Below, in pieces: positions 7,875 to 16,404 of a stretch of 64,000 nt of DNA. Each line of letters opens with the position of its first letter. Within the stretch, counting starts at the first letter, position 1. Source of the DNA: Thiohalobacter sp. IOR34 (GTDB lineage: Bacteria; Pseudomonadota; Gammaproteobacteria; Thiohalobacterales; Thiohalobacteraceae); the NCBI RefSeq assembly GCF_030406045.1, contig NZ_CP128988.1, forward strand, positions 62,001-126,000. Reading direction: 5' to 3'. Under the pieces are notes generated by a model. It worked only from the letters and a program-made list of their open reading frames with translations. It was not told where the DNA came from and did not search any database. The translations under genes were made by a program, and so were the position numbers.

Positions 7875-9122
7875 CTACGGCGGCAGCAGATGCTCGCCCG
7901 CGAACAGTGCCTCGATGGTCTCCCGTTCCCGCACCAGATGGGCCTGGTCGCCGTCGACCATCACCTCGGCGGCGCGCGGTCGGGAGTTGTAGTTGGAGCT
8001 CATGGTGAAGCCGTAGGCGCCGGCGGAGCGCACCGCCAGCAGGTCGCCCTCGGCCAGCGCCAGCGGCCGGTCCTTGCCGAGGAAGTCGCCGGTCTCGCAT
8101 ACCGGACCGACGACGTCCCAGGTCTTTTCCTCGCCCGGATGGGGGCTGACCGGCACGATCTCCTGCCAGGCGCCGTACAGGGCCGGGCGCAGCAGGTCGT
8201 TCATGGCGGCGTCGACGATGGCGAAGTTGCGGTGCCCGGTCTCCTTCAGGTACTCGACCCGGGTCAGCAGCACGCCGGCATTGCCGGCGATGGCGCGTCC
8301 CGGTTCGAGCAGGATCTCGATGTCGCGCTCGCCGAGGGCGGCGAGCAGCGGGGCCACGTACTCGGCCGGCGACGGCGGACCCTCGTCGCGGTAGCGGATG
8401 CCCAGGCCGCCGCCGAGGTCCAGGTGGCGGATGGGGATGCCGTCGGCGGCCAGCCGGTCGAGCAGCGTCAGGACCCGCTGCAGGGCGTCGACGAAGGGTG
8501 CGGTCTCGGTGAGCTGGGAGCCGATGTGGCAGTCGATGCCGGTCAGTTCCAGGTGCGGGTTGGCGGCGGCCTCGCGGTAGACCTCGAGGGCCTGCCCGAT
8601 GTCGATGCCGAACTTGTTCTCCTTGAGGCCGGTCGAGATGTAAGGGTGGGTGCCGGCGTCGACGTCCGGGTTGACGCGCAACGAGACGGGCGCGCGCTGG
8701 CCGCACTCGGCGGCGACCTCCGCCAGGCGCGCCAGCTCGGCGGTGGATTCGACATTGAAGCAGCGGATGCCGGCCTGCAGGGCGCGGCGCATCTCCTCGC
8801 GCCGCTTGCCGACGCCGGAGAACACCACACGGCCGGGGTCGCCGTCGGCGGCCAGCACCCGTTCCAGCTCGCCGACCGAGACGATGTCGAAGCCGGAGCC
8901 GAGCCGGGCGAACAGGTTGAGCACGGCCAGGTTGGAGTTGGCCTTGACCGCGTAGCAGATCAGGTGGGGCCGCCCGGCCAGCGCCCGGTCGAAGGCGTGC
9001 CAGTGCTGTTCCAGGGTGGCGCGGGAGTAGACATAGCAGGGTGTGCCATGGCTGGCGGCGATCTCGGTCAGGGGGACGGCCTCGGCGTGCAGTTGGCCAT
9101 CGTGGTAGTCGAAGTGGTCCAT
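7875..9122 (-). CDS. lysA: Diaminopimelate decarboxylase LysA
   Basis: PLP enzyme that decarboxylates meso-diaminopimelate to lysine. The 415-aa product starts MDHFDYHDGQLHAEAVPL; a 21-codon upstream extension lacks conservation and overlaps lptM. The PLP lysine lies in ICYAVKANSNLAVL (about residue 60). The HIGSQ motif, the glycine-rich LDLGGGLGIRY loop, the EPGRAI phosphate-binding segment and the CETGDFLGKDR active-site segment follow in order. It lies 7 bp after lptM, a coupling conserved across gammaproteobacteria. Confidence 0.97.
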   Translation of the reverse strand: MDHFDYHDGQLHAEAVPLTEIAASHGTPCYVYSRATLEQHWHAFDRALAGRPHLICYAVKANSNLAVLNLFARLGSGFDIVSVGELERVLAADGDPGRVVFSGVGKRREEMRRALQAGIRCFNVESTAELARLAEVAAECGQRAPVSLRVNPDVDAGTHPYISTGLKENKFGIDIGQALEVYREAAANPHLELTGIDCHIGSQLTETAPFVDALQRVLTLLDRLAADGIPIRHLDLGGGLGIRYRDEGPPSPAEYVAPLLAALGERDIEILLEPGRAIAGNAGVLLTRVEYLKETGHRNFAIVDAAMNDLLRPALYGAWQEIVPVSPHPGEEKTWDVVGPVCETGDFLGKDRPLALAEGDLLAVRSAGAYGFTMSSNYNSRPRAAEVMVDGDQAHLVRERETIEALFAGEHLLPP

Positions 9123-9129
9123 GCGGCGT

Positions 9130-9255
9130 TCAGCGGTTTTGTTGCTGGGCCTCGTCCGGCAGGTAGAGCGGCCCCTTCTGGCCACAGCCCGGCAGCAGGG
9201 CGCCGGCCATGCCGAGCAGCAGGACGAGGGCGAGTCGGGCGGCGGTCGCGGGCAT
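9130..9255 (-). CDS. lptM: LptM-type small lipoprotein
   Basis: A 41-aa lipoprotein. A short basic start and hydrophobic helix lead to the lipobox LLPGCGQKGPLYLP, where Cys24 would be lipidated and Leu-Pro-Gly precedes it. The GCGQKGPLYLPD sequence after the cysteine is the LptM (YifL) signature. LptM stabilises the LptD/LptE outer-membrane LPS translocon in enterobacteria; the same role here is inferred. It lies directly upstream of lysA, its usual position. A much longer frame through the same bases is an artefact of the high GC content. Confidence 0.9.
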   Translation of the reverse strand: MPATAARLALVLLLGMAGALLPGCGQKGPLYLPDEAQQQNR

Positions 9256-9393
9256 GGGATTCCCCCGGTGAAAGACGTTGGTCGGCGACCTTAGCGTACT
9301 GGCGGCGGCGAGACAATGGCCGGCGGCGTTGCGTCGTGGCCGGCGAGACCGCACAATCGATGCCGCGGGCGTACTGCCGTGGAGGACAGCCAG

Positions 9394-10065
9394 ATGAACA
9401 GCGAGGTGCTGCCGGGCGTGGTCATCCAGCCGCCTGGCCCTGCCGTCGCCAGCGTCCTCTGGTTGCACGGTCTGGGCGCGGACGGCCACGATTTCGAGCC
9501 GCTGGTCCGCCAGCTCGGACTGGTCGAGGCCGGTGTGCGTTTCGTGCTGCCGCATGCGCCGCTGCGGCCGGTGACCATCAACGGCGGGATGCGGATGCGT
9601 GCCTGGTACGACATCTGCCACCCCGACCTGCAGCGCGAGCCGGACGAGGCGGGCTTCCGCGAATCGGTGGCGATGCTCGGCCGGCTGGTCGAGGCGGAAC
9701 GCGCCCGCGGCCTGGCCAGCGAGCGCATCCTGCTGGGCGGTTTCTCACAGGGCGGCGCGGTGGCCCTGCATGCCGCGCTGACCTGGGCCGAACCCCTGGC
9801 CGGGGCCATGGTGCTGTCCAGCTACCTGGTGCTGCCCGAGGCACTGGCCGCGGAGCAGAACCCGGCCAACGCCGCCCTGCCGGTCTTCCTCGGCCATGGC
9901 CGGGCGGACCCGCTGGTTCCGCTCGCCGCCGCCGAGGACGCCCGCGACCGGCTGCAGGCGCTGGGCCATCCGGTGAGCTTTCATGTCTATGACATGCCGC
10001 ACTCGGTCTGTGTGGAGGAGATCGCGGACATCCGGGACTGGCTGGCGGCGCGGTTGCTCGATTAG
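9394..10065 (+). CDS. Alpha/beta hydrolase, carboxylesterase/phospholipase family
   Basis: A 223-aa serine esterase of the bacterial carboxylesterase / acyl-protein thioesterase-like family. The catalytic triad is visible: S118 in GGFSQGG, D172 in GRADPLVPL and H203 in YDMPHSVC. The oxyanion segment LWLHGLGADGHDF is near the N-terminus. There is no signal peptide, so it is cytosolic. The ATG follows a GGAGGA ribosome site; an upstream extension of 26 codons has no family similarity. Natural substrates of this family (short acyl esters, lysophospholipids) are broad and not predictable here. Confidence 0.9.
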   Translation: MNSEVLPGVVIQPPGPAVASVLWLHGLGADGHDFEPLVRQLGLVEAGVRFVLPHAPLRPVTINGGMRMRAWYDICHPDLQREPDEAGFRESVAMLGRLVEAERARGLASERILLGGFSQGGAVALHAALTWAEPLAGAMVLSSYLVLPEALAAEQNPANAALPVFLGHGRADPLVPLAAAEDARDRLQALGHPVSFHVYDMPHSVCVEEIADIRDWLAARLLD

Positions 10066-10130
10066 CCGACCCGCAGGCGTGGTCAGCCGGTCACGGCAAA
10101 TGTGGCGGGCATCGCCCGCGGCTGGCCGCC

Positions 10131-10455
10131 CAATCGCGGCCTGGAGGCCGCTCCTACGGGGTGTGGCGGTCCAATGTGTGGCCTCCAGGCCGCGATCGAG
10201 GCGCAAGGGGGTGCCACGCCATCCTGCCGTCCGGCAGATCTCACCCCCCCGGAACCCGCCCTGGTGCAGCATGCGGGCTGGCTGGCCAGGCCCTCGTGGT
10301 GAGGTACACTTTGTCCCTGTGTGGCTGATTCCGGGCATCGCCTGCGGGTGGGTGCACAATCGCGGCCTGGAGGCCGCTCCTACGGGGTGTGGCGGTCCAA
10401 TGTGTAACCTCCAGGCCGCGATCGAGGCGCAAGGGGGTGCCACGCCATCCTGCCG
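10131..10455. repeat. 99-bp REP-containing direct duplication upstream of the cytochrome gene
   Basis: Copies at 10131-10229 and 10357-10455 are both 99 bp and differ at two bases. Each begins with a REP pair like those elsewhere in the window, but with a shorter right arm. The copies are separated by 127 bp of unrelated sequence. Together they fill most of the 448-bp gap before the cytochrome c-DUF302 gene. I see no gene in the gap. Confidence 0.85.
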
Positions 10456-10513
10456 CTCCGGCCCACGGAGCGTGCTAGCCAGGCTGGCAGACGCACTTCG
10501 GGACGAACTGAGG

Positions 10514-11596
10514 ATGACGAGAATGGCGATGAGTTGGGGTTGGGGTCACTGGCTGGCGGCCGTCGGTCTGCTGGCCACCATGCTGGGTCCGGTGCGTGCC
10601 TCGGAGGTGCCCGACGGCCCGAGGCTGTTCCAGCGCCACTGCGCCGTCTGTCACGGTGAGACCGGCGAGGGTGGGGTCGGTGTGCCCCTGGCGTTGCCCG
10701 CCTTCCAGGCCAGCGTCTCCGACGCCTACCTGCGGCGCACCATCCGCCTCGGCCGCCCCGGCCGGGTCATGCCCTCCTTCGCCTATCTCAGCGATGCCGA
10801 GGTCAATGCCATCATCACCTATATCCGCAGCTGGCTCGACGTGCCGCGCCCGGCCTTCAGCGAGGCCCGCGTCGAGGGCGACGTGGAGCACGGCCGGGTC
10901 CTGTTCGCCGAACGCTGCGCTGCCTGCCATGGCAGCAATGGCGAGGGGGGCACCGGCACCGGGGTGACCTTCTCGCGGCCGCGCGACCTGCCGATCATCG
11001 CCCCGGCACTGAACAATCCCGGCTTCCTGGCGGCGGCCAGCGATCTGATGATCAAGGCCACCCTGATGCGGGGGCGGGCGGGGACGCCCATGGTCTCCTT
11101 CCTGGAACAGGGCCTCTCGGAGTCGGACATCGATGACCTGGTGGCCTTCATACGTGGCTTCGAAAAGAGCGCGCCGCAGTTGCGCAGTCACCTCAAGGCG
11201 GTGTCGCACGAGGCGGCGGTGCTGGTCTACGAATCGCCCTACAGCGTGGCGGAGACGGTGGAGGCGGTGAAGCGGGCGGTGATCGGCAAGAACTTCCGGC
11301 TGATCCGCACCCAGCGCCTGGAGTCCGGTCTGTTCCCGGAGGCGGAGCAGGATCCGCAGCAGGTGATCGTCTATTTCTGCAATTTCAACTTTCTCAACGA
11401 GGCGCTGAAGATCGACCCGCGGGTCGGCCTGTTCCTGCCCTGCCGGGTGACGGTGGTCGAACAGGACGGCGTGGTGAAGGTGATGTCGATCAACCCCAAG
11501 CGGCTGAGCAGCCTGTTCAACAACAACGCCCTGGACGAGGCCTGTAACCAGATGTACCAGGTCTACACCGACATCCTCGAGGAGGCGACGCTGTGA
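10514..11596 (+). CDS. Dihaem cytochrome c fused to a DUF302 domain
   Basis: A 360-aa periplasmic protein. A hydrophobic signal at about residues 10-30 ends near VRAS. The first c-haem domain has CAVCH (43-47) and probable axial M86. The second has CAACH (135-139) and probable axial M193. The C-terminal third (about 232-358) is a DUF302 domain containing YFCNFNFLNEALKIDPRVG. Cytochrome c domains carry electrons; DUF302 has no assigned activity. The stop overlaps the next gene, a free DUF302 protein, by 4 bp, so the pair is translated together. ATGs at 10523 or 10529 are possible alternative starts. Confidence 0.9.
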   Translation: MTRMAMSWGWGHWLAAVGLLATMLGPVRASEVPDGPRLFQRHCAVCHGETGEGGVGVPLALPAFQASVSDAYLRRTIRLGRPGRVMPSFAYLSDAEVNAIITYIRSWLDVPRPAFSEARVEGDVEHGRVLFAERCAACHGSNGEGGTGTGVTFSRPRDLPIIAPALNNPGFLAAASDLMIKATLMRGRAGTPMVSFLEQGLSESDIDDLVAFIRGFEKSAPQLRSHLKAVSHEAAVLVYESPYSVAETVEAVKRAVIGKNFRLIRTQRLESGLFPEAEQDPQQVIVYFCNFNFLNEALKIDPRVGLFLPCRVTVVEQDGVVKVMSINPKRLSSLFNNNALDEACNQMYQVYTDILEEATL

Positions 11597-12054
11597 TCCC
11601 TGCCCTGCGCTCCATTCTGCTCGCCCTCTGCCTGGGGCTGGCCAGTCTTGCCGTCCTGGCCGACAGCCTGCTGATGATCCGCTCGCCGCAGCCCTTTGCC
11701 GAGACCATGCTGGCCCTGCAGGACGCGATCCGCGAGCAGGGCTTCAAGGTGTCGCGGGTGCAGCGGGTCGACGTCGGCCTGACCGCCATGGGCTTCAAGA
11801 CCGACAAGTACCGGGTGGTGTTCTTTGGCCGGCCGGAGCAGGTGCGCCGGCTCAGTCACGAACATCCGGAGCTGGTGCCCTATCTGCCGCTGAAGATCGC
11901 CATCTTCGCCGAGCGCGACGATACCCTGCTGGTGGCGGCCAACCCGCGCGAGCTGGGGCGTTTCTATCACTCGGAGGTGCTGCAACCGGTGTTCGAGGAA
12001 TGGGCGGAGCAGATGCAGGCGATCTTCGACAAGGTCCGCCAGGCGCGCGACTGA
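11593..12054 (+). CDS. Periplasmic DUF302 protein
   Basis: A 153-aa DUF302-related protein starting at a GTG that overlaps the upstream stop codon (GTGA). Residues about 6-23 (SILLALCLGLASLAVLA) are a signal peptide, so it is probably periplasmic like its neighbour. The rest contains the DUF302-type segments FAETMLALQDAIREQGFKV and LPLKIAIFAERDDTLLVAAN. Having a fused and a free DUF302 in one operon suggests the two interact or act on the same substrate. The function is unknown. Confidence 0.8.
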   Translation: MIPALRSILLALCLGLASLAVLADSLLMIRSPQPFAETMLALQDAIREQGFKVSRVQRVDVGLTAMGFKTDKYRVVFFGRPEQVRRLSHEHPELVPYLPLKIAIFAERDDTLLVAANPRELGRFYHSEVLQPVFEEWAEQMQAIFDKVRQARD

Positions 12055-12067
12055 GTCCCGGACTCAG
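12051..12067. terminator. Palindrome across two convergent stop codons
   Basis: CTGAGTCC-C-GGACTCAG is a perfect 8-bp inverted repeat with a one-base centre. It spans the stop codon of the DUF302 gene and the oppositely oriented stop codon of cyaA. It could act as a short bidirectional transcription block. There is no T-tract and the loop is too small for an ordinary hairpin, so a standard intrinsic terminator is doubtful. Confidence 0.3.
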
Positions 12068-14919
12068 AGGCGGTTCAGCGCTTCGTTGAGCCGCTGCTCG
12101 ATGCGTTTCTTGTAGTTCAGGAAGTGCACCGTCTGCAGGCCCTGGGCCGCCTCGCCGCCGAGCAGGTTCTGCGCCAGGTCGATGTCGGTGATGTAGATCG
12201 GATAGGCCTGGCCACTGCTGCGCTGCTGCAGGACGTAGCGCGCCACCTCCTCGAACAGCGCATCGCCGTGTTCCAGCGAGGAGAACTCCATCTCGTTGCA
12301 ATACATGGTGAAGTGGGTGCGCTGGTCGTCCAGCACGTCGCCGATCACCTGTACCCCGAAATAGCTCTGCGACTGGCGGAAGGGGCTGATGTTCTGCCGT
12401 TCCAGGCGTGGCTGGCTGCCGGCCCGCTGCAGGATCTGGTAATACTCGATGTCGCCGATGCTCGTTTCCTGGTGCTGTTCACGCGCCAGGTGGCTGCGCC
12501 GCTGGCGAATCTTCTCCAGGAAGCGCTGGTACTGGGTGAGCAGGGTCAGGGCATCGTGAAAGGCGGCCTGCTGATGGAACAGGGCGCCCATCTCGTCCAG
12601 CACATAGACCGTCGCCCGGTTGCCCTGCACCTGATAGAAGAGCTGGATCACGCCAGGCCGGTTGGTCTCGTAGATCAGGGCCAGCGGCGTGTCCCCCAGC
12701 GTGCTGCCGTCGATGCGCACCGGGCTGAAGCTGTCCTGGGCCGCGCCGAGATGTGCGAGCAGGGCCTTGTGGCTGCTCAGCCGGGTATAGCGGGGCACCT
12801 CGTTCTCGCTCTGCAGCACGTAGTACTCGTGGCCGACCGGCAGCACGTAGCGGGCCGTGTCGCGCCACTCGTTGTGATAGAACCAGTCGATGACGTTGCG
12901 GAACACCTCCTCCACCCGATGGGCGATGGCCGCACCGCGGGTGGACGAGAAGCTGAAGGCGGAGACCGCCATGGGGGGGCTGGCGGAGGACAGCGGTGAC
13001 CAGGCCAGGTAGTCGCAGAGGCAGTCGAGCAGGGCGTCGCGGCCACTGTAGCGGAAGGTCAGCACCTCCTGCCAGCTGGTGACCAGGATCATCTCGAAGT
13101 CCAGGGCCAGGTTCTCCCAGCGGCCGCCATAGCTGAGGGCATCGGTGCGGTTGCTGACCAGCTGCATGCCGTTGCGGGTCAGCTTGGCCAGGGGGTCGAT
13201 GCCGAGGTTGATGAACAGGGCGTTCTCACGCACCCGGGCCGGTTCCGCCAGTTCCGCCATCTCCGGTTCCGCGAGACTGCCATTGGGGAAGATGTCTTCC
13301 AGGCATTCCATCACCGAGCGCAGCTCCCAGGTGCTCAGGCTGCAGTCTTCCGGCTGCAGGCGGATCATCGAGCCGTGGGGATGGACGATGCGGTTGAAGT
13401 GGCACCAGGCGAGGATCTCCAGCAGATTGGGCGTCCGCTTCAGCGGTCGCTGGCCGCGGGTCTCGGCGGGGGGCACGTCACCGCGGTACAGCACCCAGCC
13501 TTCCTGCCCCTGGTTGCGTACCTGGTGCAGTGACAGGCGTTCCTCCAGCAGGTCGTCGGAGATGCCGGGGTTGATGATGTCCACCTTGCCGGCCTTGCGC
13601 TCGAAGGCGACGTACAGGCGCCGGCCGAGCAGATTGAGCTCCGCCGGGTCGATGGCATGCTGCCTGGCGTGCTGGCGGGCGAAGTCGGACAAGGCACGGT
13701 AGCTCTGGCTGAGGGCATCGATCAGGGACTGCCTCTCCTCCAGTACCCGCTGTATCTTCCAGCTCTGGCGGGCGTCGAGCATCAGCAGGTGCGCCTGGCT
13801 CCAACCCCAGTCCTGCACCAGCTCGCGCATCACCTCGCGTCGCCAGCTGATGGTGCCACGCCGGTCGGGGCGGCTCATGCGCTCATGGATCTTGAAATAG
13901 AAACAGCGCCGGGCCAGTTCCAGGCGTTCCAGCTCGCCGTTCTCCAGCAGGTATTCCTCGACCCGTGTCACCAGCTGGATGTAGGGGTCCATCTCGTCCA
14001 GGTTGCTGTCGCCCCCGTAGACCCGCTGCTTGTAGCGCAGACCCAGGGTCTGCACCTGCGGATATTCGCCGGCATAGGCCTCCATGAGGAGGATCTTCAG
14101 TACCGACTTGTAGGGCGAGGAGACGCCCTTGTACAGCTGCCAGAGGGCGGCGCCGAAGAATTCGCCAGCCGGCATCCGGCCGATGCCGCCGAAGTCCACG
14201 GTGTCGTGAGGGCCGACGAAGCGGCGGCGCTTCAGTTCGTGGACATACTCTTCGTAGCAGGTCTCGTATTCCGGCGGCACCAGCCACCAGATCGGATAGC
14301 GGCCGGCGATCAGCAAGCCGGTACGGTAGAACTCGTCGAGCAGCAGATGGTGCTGGGCCGTGCCGCTGCTCTCCTGCGACAGGCTCGACACCTCGCCGGC
14401 GCGGAAGGCCTCGTCGTTCATCAGGAAGAAGTGCACCTCCAGGCCGATGGTCGCGGCCCAGGTCTCGATGCCCTCCGCCTTGCGTGCCAGCGCCTGCAGC
14501 CCGGCCTCGTCCAGATCCGGGCGCACGCAGACCCAGATGTCGAAGTCGCTGTTCGGGGAATAGGCGATGGTGCCGCTGGAGCCCATCAGGTAGAGGGCAT
14601 GGATGTTGTACTGGCGCACGGCGCGCCGCGAATAGGTGAAACTCTTGCTGAGCCGCTTGCCGGCCTCGATGCTGCGCTCGCTCGGCGTGTAGTCGCAGAT
14701 CCCGGCCGGGGTCTTGCTGGAGATGTAGCCGGGCAGCATGGGGTGGTTGATGTGGAACAGCAGCGGCAGCAGATCGAGAAAGTCCTTCTGCCGTTCGCGC
14801 ACGCTGATCTGCACCCGCTTCAGGCGGTCGTTGTTGATCGCCAGGAAGCGGCGCTTGACGGCGCGCAGCTGCACACCGTCCATCTCCAGCGGAGGGCTGT
14901 CGCTCGCCTGGGTCAGCAT
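12064..14919 (-). CDS. cyaA: Class I adenylate cyclase CyaA
   Basis: Class I (enterobacterial-type) adenylate cyclase making cAMP from ATP, 951 aa, close to Pseudomonas CyaA in length. The nucleotidyltransferase-like catalytic motif LYLMGSSGTIAYSPNSDFD covers residues 109-127, with metal-binding D125 and D127. Other family segments are FFLMNDEAFRAGE, GEFFGAALWQLYKG, SPYKSVLKILLMEAYAGEYP and FERKAGKVDIINPG. The C-terminal regulatory half is present and intact. No crp gene is in the window. It converges on the DUF302 gene and is preceded by a degenerate GGDEF gene in the same direction. Confidence 0.97.
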   Translation of the reverse strand: MLTQASDSPPLEMDGVQLRAVKRRFLAINNDRLKRVQISVRERQKDFLDLLPLLFHINHPMLPGYISSKTPAGICDYTPSERSIEAGKRLSKSFTYSRRAVRQYNIHALYLMGSSGTIAYSPNSDFDIWVCVRPDLDEAGLQALARKAEGIETWAATIGLEVHFFLMNDEAFRAGEVSSLSQESSGTAQHHLLLDEFYRTGLLIAGRYPIWWLVPPEYETCYEEYVHELKRRRFVGPHDTVDFGGIGRMPAGEFFGAALWQLYKGVSSPYKSVLKILLMEAYAGEYPQVQTLGLRYKQRVYGGDSNLDEMDPYIQLVTRVEEYLLENGELERLELARRCFYFKIHERMSRPDRRGTISWRREVMRELVQDWGWSQAHLLMLDARQSWKIQRVLEERQSLIDALSQSYRALSDFARQHARQHAIDPAELNLLGRRLYVAFERKAGKVDIINPGISDDLLEERLSLHQVRNQGQEGWVLYRGDVPPAETRGQRPLKRTPNLLEILAWCHFNRIVHPHGSMIRLQPEDCSLSTWELRSVMECLEDIFPNGSLAEPEMAELAEPARVRENALFINLGIDPLAKLTRNGMQLVSNRTDALSYGGRWENLALDFEMILVTSWQEVLTFRYSGRDALLDCLCDYLAWSPLSSASPPMAVSAFSFSSTRGAAIAHRVEEVFRNVIDWFYHNEWRDTARYVLPVGHEYYVLQSENEVPRYTRLSSHKALLAHLGAAQDSFSPVRIDGSTLGDTPLALIYETNRPGVIQLFYQVQGNRATVYVLDEMGALFHQQAAFHDALTLLTQYQRFLEKIRQRRSHLAREQHQETSIGDIEYYQILQRAGSQPRLERQNISPFRQSQSYFGVQVIGDVLDDQRTHFTMYCNEMEFSSLEHGDALFEEVARYVLQQRSSGQAYPIYITDIDLAQNLLGGEAAQGLQTVHFLNYKKRIEQRLNEALNRL

Positions 14920-14947
14920 GGTGCGGGAGGGGCCGGTCGACGGCGGA

Positions 14948-15718
14948 TCAGGCCGCTGCGCCGTCCCGGTTGTCGAAGGCTGCCCGGGCCCGGCGCAGCA
15001 GGGTATGGGCGTTGTCGGTGCGGGTCCATTCGGCCAGGCCGAAGGCCAGTCGCTCCGCCGGCAGGCTGCCGCCCAGGCGCAGGCGCAGCTTGTCGGCCAG
15101 CAGTCTCGCCTCGGGCAGGCGGGTCTCCGGCAGCGCCATGATGAACTCGCCCGGTTCGCCGCTGCCCACCAGATCGGCCCAGCGTAGCTGGTCTTTCAGT
15201 ATCTGGCTGGCGGCACGCAGCATCTCGCTGTCCGCCTCGCGGATGCGCAGCAGCAGCAGGGAGAGCGGACTGTCGTAGCGCCGGCTGCGCGAGACCTGGG
15301 GTTCAAGGGCGACCATCAGTCCACGCTGATTGAGCAGGCCGGTGATCGGGTCCTTCAGCGACTGGGCTTCCAGTTCGGTCTCCAGCCGCGCACAGTCGCG
15401 CCGCAGCTGCAGCAGCTCGGTGCAGTCCTGGAGGATGCGTCCGTGCCGTGCCGGGGTGCCGTCACTAGCGGGCAGCTCGAGGTCGTGGATACGGAAGTGG
15501 CGTTCGCTGCCATCCAGCGCCGGCAGGCTGACCAGGCCCTCGGCATCCGGCGCCGCGGCCAGCGGGTGCCCGGGTCCGAAGGGGGCGCCGTGGCTTTCCA
15601 GCAGGCGCTGGCCGGCCTGGTTGCAGGCCTGCAGCCGGTGTTCGTCGTCATAGACCAGCAGGGCCTGGTCGCAGGCGTCGAGCAGGGGCATGAGCTGGGC
15701 GCAGTCGAGGTTTTGCAT
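14948..15718 (-). CDS. PAS-like protein with a degenerate GGDEF domain
   Basis: A 256-aa soluble protein. Residues about 1-95 resemble a PAS domain (ALLVYDDEHRLQACNQAGQR). A GGDEF-like domain follows, beginning at DPITGLLNQRGLMVALEP. At the position of the GGDEF signature the sequence reads GEPGEFIMALP, so the first Gly pair and the metal-binding Asp are lost. It is unlikely to make c-di-GMP; it may bind GTP or c-di-GMP or act by protein contact. Start chosen at MQNLDCAQL, which follows GAAGGAGAC. A longer frame upstream lies in a repeat element. It precedes cyaA in the same direction, 28 bp away. Confidence 0.8.
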   Translation of the reverse strand: MQNLDCAQLMPLLDACDQALLVYDDEHRLQACNQAGQRLLESHGAPFGPGHPLAAAPDAEGLVSLPALDGSERHFRIHDLELPASDGTPARHGRILQDCTELLQLRRDCARLETELEAQSLKDPITGLLNQRGLMVALEPQVSRSRRYDSPLSLLLLRIREADSEMLRAASQILKDQLRWADLVGSGEPGEFIMALPETRLPEARLLADKLRLRLGGSLPAERLAFGLAEWTRTDNAHTLLRRARAAFDNRDGAAA

Positions 15719-15738
15719 GGCGGCGTCTCCTTCCTTAG

Positions 15739-15877
15739 CAGGCTGTTGAAAAACCCTCTGACGGCACGATACGGCGTTAAAAAATGGCTCAAGATGCTCA
15801 TTTACGGCCATGTAAACTGCGCTTTTTCGCCATTTTTGCCTTGTCGCGCACTCGCCAGAGACTTTTTCAACAGCCTG
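15739..15877. mobile_element. 139-bp MITE-like element with 15-bp terminal inverted repeats
   Basis: Perfect 15-bp terminal inverted repeats, CAGGCTGTTGAAAAA at 15739-15753 and its reverse complement at 15863-15877, bound a 139-bp element with no coding capacity. Termini of the GGCTGTTGAAAAA kind occur on several insertion-sequence families, so this is probably a non-autonomous derivative. It sits between the degenerate GGDEF gene and the MazG-like gene and ends just before the GGDEF ribosome site. Confidence 0.7.
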
Positions 15878-15969
15878 TTGGCGGTCGCGGGCGGCGGAAA
15901 ACTGTGTCGGGGTTAACAGTTTTACTAGCGACCTTGGGCGGGAAGGCTTTAATGGTTCAGGAGCCGGGG

Positions 15970-16326
15970 TCAGTCGTATTCGTCGGCGCGGCGCGCGTCG
16001 CCGCGCACCCGTTCGGCGGGATAGCGCCCCTCGTTGATCTCGATCTTGTCCTGGGCGGCCTGGATCAGGTCGACCTCCAGCTTGTCCGCGATGCGGATCA
16101 GGTAGATCAGGATGTCGGCCAGTTCCAGGCGCACCGCCTCGTGTTTTTTCTCATCCAGTTCAGTGCTTTGCTTCTCGGTCAGCCACTGGAAGTGCTCCAC
16201 CAGCTCGGCCGCCTCGGCGATCAGTGCCATGGACAGGTTCTTGGGGGAATGGAAGGGATCCCAGTCACGTTCGGCGGCGAAGCGGGCCAGTCGTCGGCGC
16301 AACTGTTCAAGGCTGTCGGGTTTCAT
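15970..16326 (-). CDS. MazG-like nucleotide pyrophosphohydrolase
   Basis: A 118-aa all-helical protein of the MazG/dCTP pyrophosphatase-like superfamily. The Mg-binding acidic pattern is clear: EAAELVEHFQW at residues 38-48 and LELADILIYLIRIADKL at 68-84. It also has the start RFAAERDWDPFHSPKNL found in this subgroup. Such enzymes hydrolyse non-canonical or excess (d)NTPs to the monophosphate and PPi, acting as house-cleaning enzymes. The specific nucleotide cannot be told from sequence. Start chosen at MKPDSLEQLR; the long in-frame extension reads antisense through the next gene. Confidence 0.88.
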   Translation of the reverse strand: MKPDSLEQLRRRLARFAAERDWDPFHSPKNLSMALIAEAAELVEHFQWLTEKQSTELDEKKHEAVRLELADILIYLIRIADKLEVDLIQAAQDKIEINEGRYPAERVRGDARRADEYD

Positions 16327-16404
16327 GCGCGGATACAATCCTTCAAGGTTGGCGATTCCGGCCGATAGGCACTTTATGATAGCGGATTCATCAATTGCTG
16401 CCGG

